Source: Nigrospora sphaerica (lineage: Eukaryota > Ascomycota > Sordariomycetes > Amphisphaeriales > Apiosporaceae). Taken from it: a stretch of DNA of 64,000 nucleotides. Under the pieces are notes generated by a model. It had not been told where the DNA came from and did not search any database. It was given only the letters and a program-made list of their open reading frames with translations. This document shows positions 10,466-21,970 of this stretch, piece after piece. The DNA is taken from the NCBI GenBank assembly GCA_018287875.1, contig JAGVVL010000001.1, forward strand, positions 3,658,001-3,722,000. The letters run 5' to 3'. The translations under genes were made by a program, and so were the position numbers. Numbering within the stretch: position 1 is the stretch's first letter; every line of letters starts with the position of its first letter.

Positions 10466-13400
10466 CTATTCCTGCTTGCCTTTGCCGTCCTCATCGAGGT
10501 GAATCTCCGCAGCTTCTTCTGAGTCTTGGTCCCCGCCTAGGGCTGTGACATTGTGCACCTTTGCTTTCTGGTCCCAGATTTCCGTCATATCCTCGCGCGT
10601 CAGGGGAGATGCCGTCGGGTCAGCCACGGGCTCAGCCCCGAGCTCGTACTGTCCCGTTCCCGGAATGTCCACATCGGTATCCGTGTCGAAAGGGCGGGGG
10701 CTGAGGGCTCTCTCGTCGCCCGACGAATCGTGTTGCGCCTCATCCGTCGCAATCGATCCGGCGAGACTGCCAGGGGCACCGCTGTCGTTGGTCGAGTCCA
10801 AGTTTGCAAAGTTCCACGATGAGGCCATGGGAGTGTGCGTGGGCTTATCTGTCATGTCGATGCCCTCGTCTTCGATACTCTGCTGGATGGGCTTGCCACT
10901 AGTCGCGGGCCGAACCTGGCGAGTAGCTGCGGCTTCTTGCTCCTGGAAGGCGCTCGGCGACCCAGTTGGGGAGGAGACCTCGCCGAGACGCCGGCCTTCC
11001 CCCGCGCCGTCCATCTCTTCGTCCGACCCTGTGTTTTCTTCGGAAAAGATCTTCAGGTAGTCATCAACGATCCTCTCGAGGCGGGGACCGCCAAGCGTGT
11101 GGTCACTGCGACGCCTGTAGAACAGAAGGTATGCTGATGACTCTACAATCCTATCGGTGGATGCCTTGCTCACCGACGAGTCTATTGGCCAATCCGTCAG
11201 ACAAAGCTTAGCGTGGCTGGGCGCAAGGGCTAACTTACCGTTGTACGAATACCACTCATTGTCGTAGAAGTTTTTCGCCCTTGCCGTATAGTGACCTCCT
11301 CCCAGTCCTCCCCAATGGTCGTCCACACCGATTAGATCGTAAATCTCGTTTTTCCCGGTCTCGACGTTGAGAACCCGGCGGGTCAGGTCCAGACCTTCGA
11401 GAGGAAAGTCGACGAGCACGTCAAGCTTATCTCTCCGGTAACCGCTCGAGCTGAAGCGTTTTAGGTGGACGACAAGAATATCCGGGGTTTTCCACAGGTC
11501 GAACTTCTTGGTCGCCCGCTGGTGTTCTTTGCACCGAGGACAATACCACATGTCTTGCTCGGATAGGACCTCTTGGCGCTCAAACTCATCCAGGCAGTTG
11601 TCAAGAGTAATGCCGTTCTTCCGGCGCCGAGCTCGTACCTGGCGCACTTTGTCCAGATCGGGATCGGCGAGCGTCTCACAGTGCTCCCATGTGGCCAAGG
11701 TATCGCTGAATAGGTGTTCATACGCTTCGTCGACCCAGTCAACCACAATGCCCTCCTTGAGACGAATGAGCGGACCACCGTCGGGGCCCGACTCCTCGGG
11801 CTGCGCTTGAGCGTCCATCATCTCCTGTTGCTGCATCTGTTGCTTCCGGGACAACGCCTGCTTCTGAAGGTGCTTGTTCATCTTCTTGCCGTACTTGACT
11901 TGCCGGGGCTTCATCTTCTTCCGGCTGCCGCCAGGCCCCTTGATGACAGGCTTGGGTCGGTGGGGCATCTACATGCTCGTCAGCGGTCTGCAACGAGGAG
12001 GGACGTCTTACCCGGCGCCCCATGTCCCGTCCAACGAAACTTACCTTGACCACAGGTGAAACATCTTCGTCGTCACTCTCGTCGTTCATCCGAGTCAGAG
12101 GCGACTCGGCGCTCTGCCGCGAAACCTCATCCGAACTGCTGTCTTCGTTCGACGCGGTGCCATTGGTAGCGTTGTCAAGGGTATCGTCTGAAGCCGCCGT
12201 ATCGGGCGCCCGGGATGACAGTTTGGGGTACTCTTTGTCCTCGCTAACCGAATGCATGCCGCTGGCAAGGAAAGAGTTTGATTCGGTGAAATAACTGAGC
12301 GAGAACAGGTTCTGTAGCTCCGAAGGCAGGTACTCTTCCGGGTCTACCCATGCGGGCGCGCTCTTTTGATGGGTATGGACCAGTCCCCTGATAGCAGTTA
12401 GCGACCGAACTGAGCATTTGGGGGTCTCGTGTTGTCCAAGCATACTTGTGTGCCCCGGAGGCGGCTTGACTGGAGGTGTTGAGGTCGCTGGCGTCCTTCA
12501 TCGTGACGTCGACAATGTCGTCTTCGCCCTCGACGGATTGGGCAGTAACCTTTGCCTCGTTGGCCGAGCTGGAGTCGGATCCGTTGATCCCGATGATTTC
12601 AGGATCAGTAGCGGTATCGGACACCTCGGAGTCTTCACGCCGGGAGAATAATTCGTGCTTGGTCAGTGTAGCCACCTTCTGGAGGATTTTCCTCCGGATA
12701 ATGTCTTCGCTGTGGGACTAGAAAACGGTCAACAGGGGACTGAGGGAAAGGGCATATGTGCACACTCACCTCGTTGGGGGTAACCGTGATGAAATGTGGC
12801 ACACATGCGCTCGACCACCGCTGGCTATGGTACCCGTTTCGCGAGGCAGCAGCGCGCCGCCGATGGAACACGGGCACCAGGAGTCTCTCAAGCACTTTGG
12901 ATCCGGGGTTTTCGGCCTCCTCGATCATGGAACGTCGTGGCTTTTGAGAGCCTTCTAGTTGCTGGCTTTCGGCCGAGTTCCAGTTGCTCGGGGGCGCTTC
13001 TACTTCGTAGATCCAAGCATTGTCACTGGAGCCAATTTCGTCCGAGGCGCACGCGCCGTTGACGTACTGCTTGTAGAACTTGCTCTTCCACTCCTCTGCT
13101 CCGTGGAGGCGATCAACAGGAACACCGGTTCGAGAAGAAACGAATTCCTTCAGCATCTTTATCGACGAGGTCTTATCTAACTCGACATTGATGTTAACGG
13201 GCTTGTCGTTGAGGGGAAAGAACTTGATAGTGTGGGACCACTTGTTCTCAACCGGCAGTGGCAGCGTCAGATTGTTGAAAGGGTCAAATGTTATGCTGAC
13301 TTTGTCGCAGACAGGGCAGACCAGAGTTGACTTGTAGAGACCCCTAAAGAGATCGCCGATAACGGAATCGTCGCGCTGCTTGGCGATGTCCCACACCTTC

Positions 13401-15244
13401 TCTGCCATCTCGCGAATAGCCGCAGGGTTGTTGATCATGTCGTCCGTCGAGTCGGGCTTCTCAATATAAGGCTTCTTGTGAATGCGGCTGAGGTCTTCCT
13501 GCAACCCATCCAGCAGAAAGCCGAGGAATTCCTGCGAGTCCTGCTGACCATAGCCGGAAAACGCGGGGGCGTAGCGGCCGACCGTGTTCTTGAATTGCTC
13601 AGGCGTGACCGAGCTGGGCGGTGGCTGCGTGTAGATTTCCTTAATGAGGTGCGCGTACGCGGCAGCGACATCTCCGTTGTGGGATAGGACATTTTCGCGG
13701 TTGATCTCCTTCTTCCACTCGCCGGACAAGAAGTAGATGGTCAACTCTGGAACACTTCGCAGGCACTGCAGGGCGGCGTTCATGTAGCAGGTGTTGCCGA
13801 GATTGGAGAGTCCCGTGCAACCCAGTTGTCTGCCCGACTTTTGGGCACGGCCGCGCGTCGCAGGGCCAGAAGGTGCCGGGCTATTGCGGCCGCTGCGGTT
13901 GTTGCGGTTTACGGCGAGGCTGGCAGAACTGCTGCGGGCGGTGGAGAGCCTGTTGATGGGAGCTGTTACTGTTTTGGGTGAATAGTTGGAGACATAGTAT
14001 GTGCCCTCGATATGTTCATCCAAAACGACAGTCATGTCGTCGTTCAGAGCTAAAGTGGCCAGGTTGACATGACCGTTGTACTTAGGGTCCAGAGTGACGT
14101 CCCTGAAGTCCACTTTGATGCGATCGACATCTGGTTCCAGCTCGCCAAAATCGCTGACCTGGAGTAATAGAGTCTTCCAAGAGTCTTGGGGGTTGCTCGG
14201 GTCCGGTGCGGCGTCAGGGGATGCCGGCGGGGTAAGGGCAGCGCTGGTATCGGCCCTGCCGGTGGGCAGCTTGCGAGGAATATACCATACTCGAACTTTG
14301 TCTTGTAGATTGATGTCGCAAACCCGTTTGGCATGCCCGAGGAAGTTTCTCCATAGGGTGGTGCGAGGGCGTGCCAACCGGGCAGCAGGCCGATTGCCTG
14401 ATTTGAGGGCCTGGTCCACGGGCTTTGGGCTGACTTCGGACCACAACCTATGGACGGTGAAAACGGGCGGGTGCAAATCGAACTGGACGTTCGTGGAAAA
14501 CTCGTCCACGGCCGTGTTATAGGCCGTCCTGACGATGGGCAACTGTCCGGCGGTCAAGCCGGGCCATTGCATTACCATGTCCCAAGCGGCGGGTGGAAAT
14601 ATGTCGGCGTGCTCGGCCAAATTGACACCAGGCTTGAGCCGCACAAATGTGCTCTTGGCCTTTTCCTTGGCCGCCCCGACAAGAGGATCCTCGATGGTCT
14701 CCCAGATTATGTCGGTGTTGTCAACCGGGCCGATCGAGTCGACGTCTGCGATGGCAAGGTCGCCGTGCTTGGCATGTCGGCCATCGCCAATGACGGAGAC
14801 GACCCATTTCTTGGAAACAAGGTAGCCCTGCTCGCCGTCTTTCAAAGGCCGAGTTGCCATTTCATCGCACAGCGCCCGGATGGACTTGATGTGAGCCTCG
14901 ATGGAGGCAGGCGGCTGCGGGACTGCGCTGCGTTAGATACAGGCCACGCGAACGGTGGCTATGGGAGACGAACCTGGGGTTACGTTGTCTGACGCGGTAT
15001 CGGGTGCTGTTGGAGAGGCACTCTCGTCTTCTCCGTCGCGGCCTCCGGATGTGCTGGCGGAAGCATCTGTAGGCGGTAGGGCCTGGGCAGCATCGGCTGG
15101 TGTCGGGGCTTGCACCATGTCTACATCTTCGCTGGCGCTGCCCTCCATAGGTCCTGCACCCGCTCCCTCCTCGGGATTCATGCTGGAGGCTCTCCGCTTG
15201 AGGGGAGAAGACGCACGCTCGGGGAAGTCGGCGGCACCACCCAT
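10466..15244 (-). CDS. UBP12: Ubiquitin carboxyl-terminal hydrolase, Ubp12 type (DUSP + USP catalytic domain)
   Basis: Cysteine protease removing ubiquitin from substrates. Exons on the minus strand: 15244-14974, 14922-12770, 12717-12446, 12387-12045, 11968-11239, 11181-10466. All five introns (51, 52, 58, 76, 57 nt) are GT-AG and the sum, 4485 nt, closes in frame (1494 aa). A DUSP-like module begins near residue 120 (QGYLVSKKWV). The catalytic Cys box GLSNLGNTCYMNAALQCL places Cys near residue 469, with QQDSQEFLGFLLDGL behind it. The His box GGGHYTARAKN lies near residue 1239, after a long acidic and basic insert as in USP4/15 and yeast Ubp12, and a CPxC zinc pair (YCPRCK) precedes it. The C-terminus is acidic and Ser/Pro-rich. 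The start is the first ATG of the exon-1 frame, but that frame stays open far upstream, so the N-terminus may be longer. Family assignment is secure. Confidence 0.93.
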
Positions 15245-17911
15245 CACCGCCCGGTGGTAGCTGGGCTTGGTCGTGAAGGGCGAGGACCCGCGCGGGTCCT
15301 GGTGGCTGGCGGCGCGAGACGGTTGAGGGTCGGCGGCCGGAGAAACGTCCCGGAGGGAGAGGTCGGCGTAGGCGGCAGTCGGCGAGCTGGCGGCCGACGA
15401 GGGGTGTTCGGAGGCGGCGGTCTGCAGATAGGGAGGCAGGCTCGAGACTGGGGCTTGCGAGTCGGAGCGGATATATACGGGAGAGCGGGCACCGGCCGGG
15501 GGAATAGGCGTGGTGGATGTGAAGGAGTAGCTGGGGTCGCAATCCAGCTCACACGACGGTCGAGGAACGTCGGGTGAAACGCTGTCCAGGTCGTCGTCGC
15601 CTTTGGCCGCTTGCCGGGTGGAAATCTTCCTCTTCTTTGAAGAAGACGTCTTGGCGGCGAGCTGCAAACGCAGCTCTGGAAAGTTCGGTGTGTGACGAAG
15701 GTGGGGACAGCGCTGCTGTGAGTCCGCTGCTCTCGCGCAGAGGGCAACGGTGAGGCGCCACGGTGGTGGTTTGCGGGTGTCGGCGTGGGCGGTGCTCGGC
15801 AGTGCTTGCGGCGACGGCAGGCGATAGGATTCCTGGCAAGCGTCGACTGGGACAGGTGTGCATGGGGGGATGGAGGAGTGCGAGTAGCAATTGTAATCAA
15901 ATGGATTCAGAATGGGTGTGGTGGTAAAGGTGGGAGTGTGTGCTAGCCGTGCTAGCAGTGCCCGCCTACGGGCTGGTGGTTGTCCCACGTACAAGGGTCT
16001 CTCCCACTCCTCCCAATTCTGGCACTGCACTGGACGGCTTCTCTCTTTCTCTCTCTTCCTCCCTCTCTCTCCCTCTGTCTCTCTGTCCCCCTCTCTCTTG
16101 GCTTATTAGGCGCCACTAGATACGCATGCACTACTCTTCGGAGGGGTGTTATAAGGTACATCGTGTTCTACCTACCTACATCATTCGTAGGTTGCGTCCA
16201 TGCGGGTGGTGGCGGGGTTTTCTGACGCACTGCCGTTTGGTGCGGGCGACTACAGTGTGTAAGTCCAACCACAAGTCTCGGATCTGCCCACTACTTTCCA
16301 GGCGTAGCTATGTACAGAGGTGTGTAGGCGCAGAAAATGGGAACTAATTCACCTATATGGACCTAATCCCACGTAGTGATAGAGTACATGTAGTAGGCGA
16401 TAGGTGAGATGTACAAATTCTCCTGGAATTCGTGTCGCTTGCCATGGATGGATACCAACCGCCCGTACAAGGCACTAGAACCGGGTGCTGGGCTAAACAC
16501 GTTAGTGCTTTTCCATCCTCGCCTTGTTCAAGTACGAGCATTCGACTAAGAGCAACGGGCGCACTCTAGGACAACCGACCGAATCGATCGAAGGCGTGCG
16601 CGTGGCATTGAGATGTGTCCATCTGCGATTGCACAAGGCAGCTTGGCATGGTGCATTGGCCGGGGGATCAACTTCGGTACAGACACCTTTCAACCCTTGT
16701 CCATCCCGAGGTATACTCGCCGAGAATTTATATTCGGTGGAGTTGAAAGGAGCTCGGTGAAGGTGAGAGCATCTACGCGTTTTTAATAGGCGCCACAGTC
16801 CAGGTGGGTTGAGTTCGCTCGTCTTAGGCAGTATTTGATACGAATAGCTTCCGCACGTTGAATAGTACGCAAAACGACATTAGACAGCCGAAGTATGGCA
16901 CGCAATAGAGGTTAGCTCTCTCCATGGCCAGACTGGTCCATCGCGATGGCCCCGAAGATATACCTAGATAACAACCTTAGGCCGGGAAGCAGCAAGTTGG
17001 CAATACGTAAGGCGCGCAGGCGAGTGAGTCAAGGCGATGCTCCAGGCCGGATGGATCCATGCCACTCACAAAAAGCATGATACAGCCTCATCCCTCTCCC
17101 TTACTTTTGTGTACGTACGTCCGTACGGCGTAAGTGGGAAGTGCTTAGCCATCCAGATTCCTGCCGAATTTTAGGTTTTGTGGTGCATTTTCACAGGCTA
17201 CCAACTTTTCGCCTGCGTGTGCATGCGCTGTGCGCTAACTAGTTCTAATTTTGGGTAGCCACCCCGCGGGCACTTCATACAGCAGCCCGATCCGGAATAC
17301 TAAGTGCATGTAGGTAAAGCAAGCTCCCTCAGGGCTACCGATTTACTACATCTTCGTAGGGTGGAAAGCACGAGTAGATAGCGAATCGAACGGATAGCAT
17401 CTATTGACTTCAGCAGCTGGACGGGATGCCTCGGCGAAACCAATCCGCGGGTGATCGTACAGGAAGAGGGGCAACATGGCAGCACCAAATATGAGAGGGG
17501 TATGGATATTGCCTAGCCTCTGCTTCGGCGCGTCGTCAGGGTTTTGAACCAGCCCCTGCCGGCTACTGCCATAGAAGGCCGTCCCGAAACGAGGCGCTCT
17601 TTTTTTTTTTTTTTTGGCCACGCTGCTCACAAGGCCGCACGACTCCCTTCTACCCAGCGCCCCCTGAGCATGTTCATGTCCTCTGCCACCTCACATCATC
17701 TATATCTCTCAGCGTGGCACACCGGAAACCTACTGACGCAACGCCCCTGTCTACAAGAAATAGTTGTAGTCATGTATCATCAACGAACGAGCCCTCGCCA
17801 GCGCCAAGACAATGCCCCCCGAAGATATAGTCTCATATCCTGAGACGAACGCCATCACCATCGAGTGGAAAATCAGCCTCGCGCTGCTTTCTAGGCCCGC
17901 AACCGCATCTT
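15245..17911. other. Intergenic: 5' region of the Ubp12 gene and 3' flank of the Ste23 gene
   Basis: Between 15245 and about 16030 the Ubp12 frame remains open upstream of its first ATG and may be 5' UTR or additional coding exon. A strong CT-rich tract at 16037-16100 (GA-rich on the gene's strand) could belong to the promoter. A run of 16 T lies at 17600-17615. No other gene is seen; short open frames in 16.1-17.6 kb show no domain. Confidence 0.6.
17600..17615. repeat. T16 homopolymer
   Basis: Sixteen consecutive T on the plus strand, about 300 nt beyond the Ste23-type stop codon. It reads as poly-A on the minus strand, so it does not serve as that gene's poly-U signal. It is reported only as a length-variable tract. 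Confidence 0.9.
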
Positions 17912-20900
17912 TCAGAGCTTGGCCTCTATGTCTTCAAACTCGCTGAGTTCGCGGGCAGGACGCGCTCCTACGGTAACCTCCATCCTGCTCTTGTATTCTC
18001 GCACGTCCTGAATCACGTAGGGCACCGTGCCGTTGGTTGGAGCCGGTTCCGTCTCACCGTTCTCGGCAGGCGCATCCTTTGACTTGGGGCTGACACCCTG
18101 TGCGATAAGGTAGACGACCAGTTTCGCCCGGTCAGGCGAAGAGGGCATTACGTGACGCGCGTAGTAGTCGATCATATCCGACTTGGTCAATTTCTTAACC
18201 TGGGCCGCGTCTTCCTGGGCTGTTTCGGTCATTAGCATACCATCGCCCATGAGGTGCCAAAACGGACACTTACCAGCTTCAAAGTCGTAGTACTCGTTGG
18301 CTATTTGGGCCCAGTGCCGCCCTGTCTCTTGGTCGAGATTCTTCACCTTTTCCAGACGCTTGGTCACGACAGCTCTCTTGTGGCCTTCGAAATCGGCGTC
18401 GCTCATGTTGGCCAAAGCCGCTGCCTGGGCATGAAGGAAGGACTCGATGCGGGACTCGAGGTACTCGGGAGTCCGCTCGCTTTGGATGATGAAGCGGAAT
18501 CCGTACGTCGTCGAACAACCACGGAGGCCGCTAAACACAACATACCCGAGCTGCTCCTTGGTCCGAAGCTGGTCAAAGGCGGGCTCATGGATGAGCTGGT
18601 CGAGGAGCTGCGTCTGGGCCCGAATCATACGGTCGCCCTTGCTGCCAATATGCATGTAGTACTCAATGCAATGGTTCACGTTGGCGGGGTCCTTGAGCGT
18701 CTTTTGGTAAAGGTAGTTGGCTCCGGGGGGGAAGACGAGCGAGCGATAGATGGGCAGCTGATCCTTGGGCAGCACGCGGGGCTTCAGCGTGTGCTCGATC
18801 ATGGCCGTCAGCTTCAGGGCATCCTCCTTATACAGGTTGCCATGCACGTAAGCCTCGATGTGGAATTGGGACATGAGCTGCTTGTGGAATTCCCGCGTCG
18901 CCTGGGCTGTGATGCCGGGCAGCTCCGCCTCGAGCTGATCAACAACATAGTCGTGTTCCGAGGTGAGCCACGAGATATAATCGCCAATCTGCGTGAAGGG
19001 CTGCTGCAACTCCCAGTTACGGTAGCCGCGGGACAGCCGTTCTTTGATGATGTCGAAGCGATCGTCTCGAATCACAAGGTCGCGCATGGTGATAAGAACC
19101 TGCTCCAGCAGGACCGATAGCTTGTCGTTATACCCGGCAACCTCAACGAACAACCCACGCGCGTCAAGAGTGACGTTATACTGCAACCCCGCAAGATCGG
19201 CGTCGTAGGAGTACTCCTCCAGCGCGTCGCGAACCAAGTCCGTGTAAAGCTTCGCCTTGACCGAATTTTCCGCCGATGCAAAGATGATCGGATTCTTGCA
19301 ACTCACTACAAGGTTGGCCTTGGGCACCCAGAAGGTGTCGTCCTTCTTGAACCAGGTCCGTGCTGCGTCGTCGTTGCGCAGCAGGCGGGGTGCCGTGGCC
19401 GGCTCCTTGACCTCCTTCTTTTCGACTTCCAGCTTGGTGGGGATAAACTGGTTCCGGTGAGGCAGATGGAGCTGGGGCAGGCGGTCTTTCGCCGTGCTGT
19501 TGGCGGCCTTGGTGATCTCGGCAAGGAACTCCTGCGGTATGGGCTCAGCCTTGTACTCCGTGCCGTACCATTTCTCCTTCTTGTCCCAGTCGCCAGGGAA
19601 GTCTCGCGAGACAAGACCTATCCGGAAGTTGTCTGGTCGCAGGCAGTCCACCCCCTTGGCGATAAGGTTGGCATCAAACTTTCGCAGCCGGCTCTGTCCG
19701 CTCAGCAGCCATTCTCTCGGGAGGGGTTTTTGCATGACCGCAGCTGTTTTACTGGTGAAGCGGCTTGCTGGTGTTTTCTGCTTGAACTTGAAGTCCACGT
19801 CGGCCAGGCCCTGCTGCTCCGCGAAGATCCATTCTTGAGGCTGAGTTTCCCGAAGCAACGAAATGTACTCGAAGAAGACTTTGACGATTTCTTTGTAGTG
19901 TTTGAGTCCCTGTTTCGTCGCGTGTCAGTACGTCAGCCGGGTGCCCAAATGAGTGGTGAGGGTTGCTGCGATAACGTACGTCCTTGGTCAGTCGAACCTG
20001 GCAATCAAAGACGCCCGGGGTGCCGGGGCATATGGGATAAACACCAGCACTCAGAGAGTTGGCCCACCCCTTGGACTTGATGTAGGAGAAGATGCTGCCG
20101 GGCCCCTCGTGGCCAATCAGGTGGCTGATGTATCGGCTCGGCTGTGATTCATACAGAAACTCTTCGTCCAAAAAGGGGAAAAACAGGTTCAGTTCGCGCG
20201 AGTCCATGACGGGCTTTGCAAAGCACTGGATGGTGAGCTGGTCCTTGGTGAACGGCACTTCAGTCTCCCATCGGTTCTGGGACAGGTTCTTGTCCGGCAC
20301 GGCAGAGAAAAGATCTGCCACCCAAGCCTCGAGGACGTCCAACGGCTCACGGCCGAGGACACAGAGCTTCATGCGGTTCGCCGAGTAGTGTTTCGCATGA
20401 AACTCGATGAACTTGGCTCGCACGTCAATACCACGGGCCTCGGGCTCGGTCTTCAGAACCTCGAAGTTGCCGGTAGAGAAGTGGCAATAGGGGTGTTTAG
20501 GGTTCGACAGCGTCTTTTCCAGCTGGTGCAAGCGCCACTGGTCACTCTGAAGGTTCTTCTTGTTTTCCGAGTCAACGGCACGCAGCTCACGGTCCAGTGT
20601 TGACGAGAGGAAGAGAGGTTCGATGAAGAACTGAGCAAAGCGGTCCAGGGCGCCATACAACGGCGAAGGGTTAGACGCAGAGGGTTCTTCTCCGTTACTC
20701 GGCTTGGCACCAATTTCAAAGAAGTAGTTGGTTGACGTTGCGCCAGTGTAGGCATTCGAGTGGCCCGAATGCGTCGAGAGATACTGGTTGTACGCATTCT
20801 CGGCCGGGTACTTCTTTGTGCCCATGAACAGCAGCTGAAGAGAGAATCAGCGGGCCTGTAGGCACGACGGGGCAGGTGCAGAACTACTTACATGCTCTAC

Positions 20901-21161
20901 AGCGTGGGCCATGCCGGGCATGTCATCCTCATCGCTGAAGTTGCCCACGTTGACGTCCAGCGCGGCACTCGCCTTGTCGGTCTCGGCGTCGTGAACCAAC
21001 AGACATTCCAGCTGGTTGGGCAACCGAATCACGCGATAGCTCCGGTCATCCAGCGAAGGCGTCTCCAGCTGGTCGGTAACGCGGTTCACGGGACTCCGGC
21101 TGCTGTCCACTATTGGGACGTCCTGCGCGGCGGCAGTGGGGGGTTGGACCACAGGCGCCAT
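17912..21161 (-). CDS. STE23: Insulin-degrading-enzyme-type zinc metallopeptidase (M16A, Ste23 orthologue)
   Basis: Inverzincin peptidase that degrades short peptides inside a closed chamber; the yeast Ste23 homologue also processes a-factor. Exons on the minus strand: 21161-20892, 20834-19980, 19909-18274, 18219-17912. The introns are 57, 70 and 54 nt, all GT-AG, and the total is 3069 nt (1022 aa), the usual family length. The inverted zinc motif HxxEH is HAVEH at residues 86-90, ending exactly at the first exon junction, followed by HLLFMGTKKYP. The third zinc ligand region is ELRAVDSENKKN. Other family blocks are SNAYTGATSTNYFFE, GHEGPGSIFSYIKSKGWA and FDQLRTKEQLGYVVFSG. No signal peptide or peroxisomal tail is visible. 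The start ATG at 21161 is followed immediately by a Pro/Ala-rich leader. The 5' flank carries a GCA/GGC triplet repeat. Confidence 0.95.
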
Positions 21162-21210
21162 GATGTAATCTCAGAGCCAAAGCTGGGCAGCAAAAGACGA
21201 AAGCGCAAGG

Positions 21211-21290
21211 GACGGCGGCAGCGGCGACGGCGGCGGCGGCGGCAGCAGCAGCAGCGGCGACGGCAGCAGCAACAGCAGCAACAGTAGCAA
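21211..21290. repeat. GGC/AGC trinucleotide tract in the Ste23-type gene's 5' flank
   Basis: Interrupted GGC, GAC, AGC and AAC triplets lie 50-130 nt upstream of the Ste23-type start codon, probably within its 5' UTR or core promoter (reads as CTG/GCC on the gene strand). Length variation here could alter expression; that is inference only. Confidence 0.85.
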
Positions 21291-21937
21291 TTGAGACTCT
21301 GTCGTAGTATATAGAGCGCCGGTCCTCCGCAAGGCGCACAGAGATCCAAAGAAATGGGCAACTGAAGGGCGCCTCTGATCGACGGTTTGGGGGATAAGCG
21401 ATCTGATTGCCCTCGGGGTGTCAGAATCGAAAGAGGGTCGAAGGAAGACGAGTACGCTGCACTGTAGGTTAGGTATGCAGTGGGTAGTAGGCAGTATGAA
21501 GGGTCTGTGCCAGTTCGCTCGGGTGGGGAATGCGCTAGGTCCTGTACGTTTAGGCCGACTCCCGACCTGTCCTGTGGCGCGTAGGCTCGTTGTTTGGTAG
21601 GAGAAGTATGTATCTTGACGAAAGCAGACAAACCACGGCTACGGAGTAAGAAATTGTTAGCGGATGAAGACTGGCGTATCCGGGACTGTGTAGGTGTAGG
21701 TTTGTGTGTGTGTATGTAGGTGTATGTATGCGTGCGCGCGTGTGAGGTAGATATGTTTGCACCCGTCTAGTTCTGTCTTGTGTATTGTGCGTGCGTGTGT
21801 GTGGCGGCTGGCAATCCGAAGAGGCTGCAAGGCCAAGGAGCGTTGACACAGGGAGAACGGGACCGTTCACCAATCCATAGTCGCACTGCTAGTTGGCGCC
21901 CATCAGATCAACGTGGAACCGTTCGCACACTCGTACT

Positions 21938-21968
<31 letters not shown>
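21938..21968. repeat. CA dinucleotide microsatellite
   Basis: About 14 uninterrupted CA units, followed by CT-rich and CGCT-repeat DNA to about 22012. No gene is associated. Confidence 0.9.

Positions 21969-21970
<2 letters not shown>

Noticed and set aside
17530..17560. tRNA B-box-like sequence on the minus strand (GGTTCAAAACC)
   Set aside because: Flanking bases do not form a T-arm stem and no A-box or acceptor stem could be drawn.
18254..19120. 288-codon plus-strand open frame opposite the Ste23-type gene
   Set aside because: Shadow of a conserved frame; no independent homology signs.
21211..21290. Poly-amino-acid coding exon
   Set aside because: The triplet tract lies just upstream of the Ste23-type start on the same strand and is interrupted; it is better explained as 5' flank repeat.
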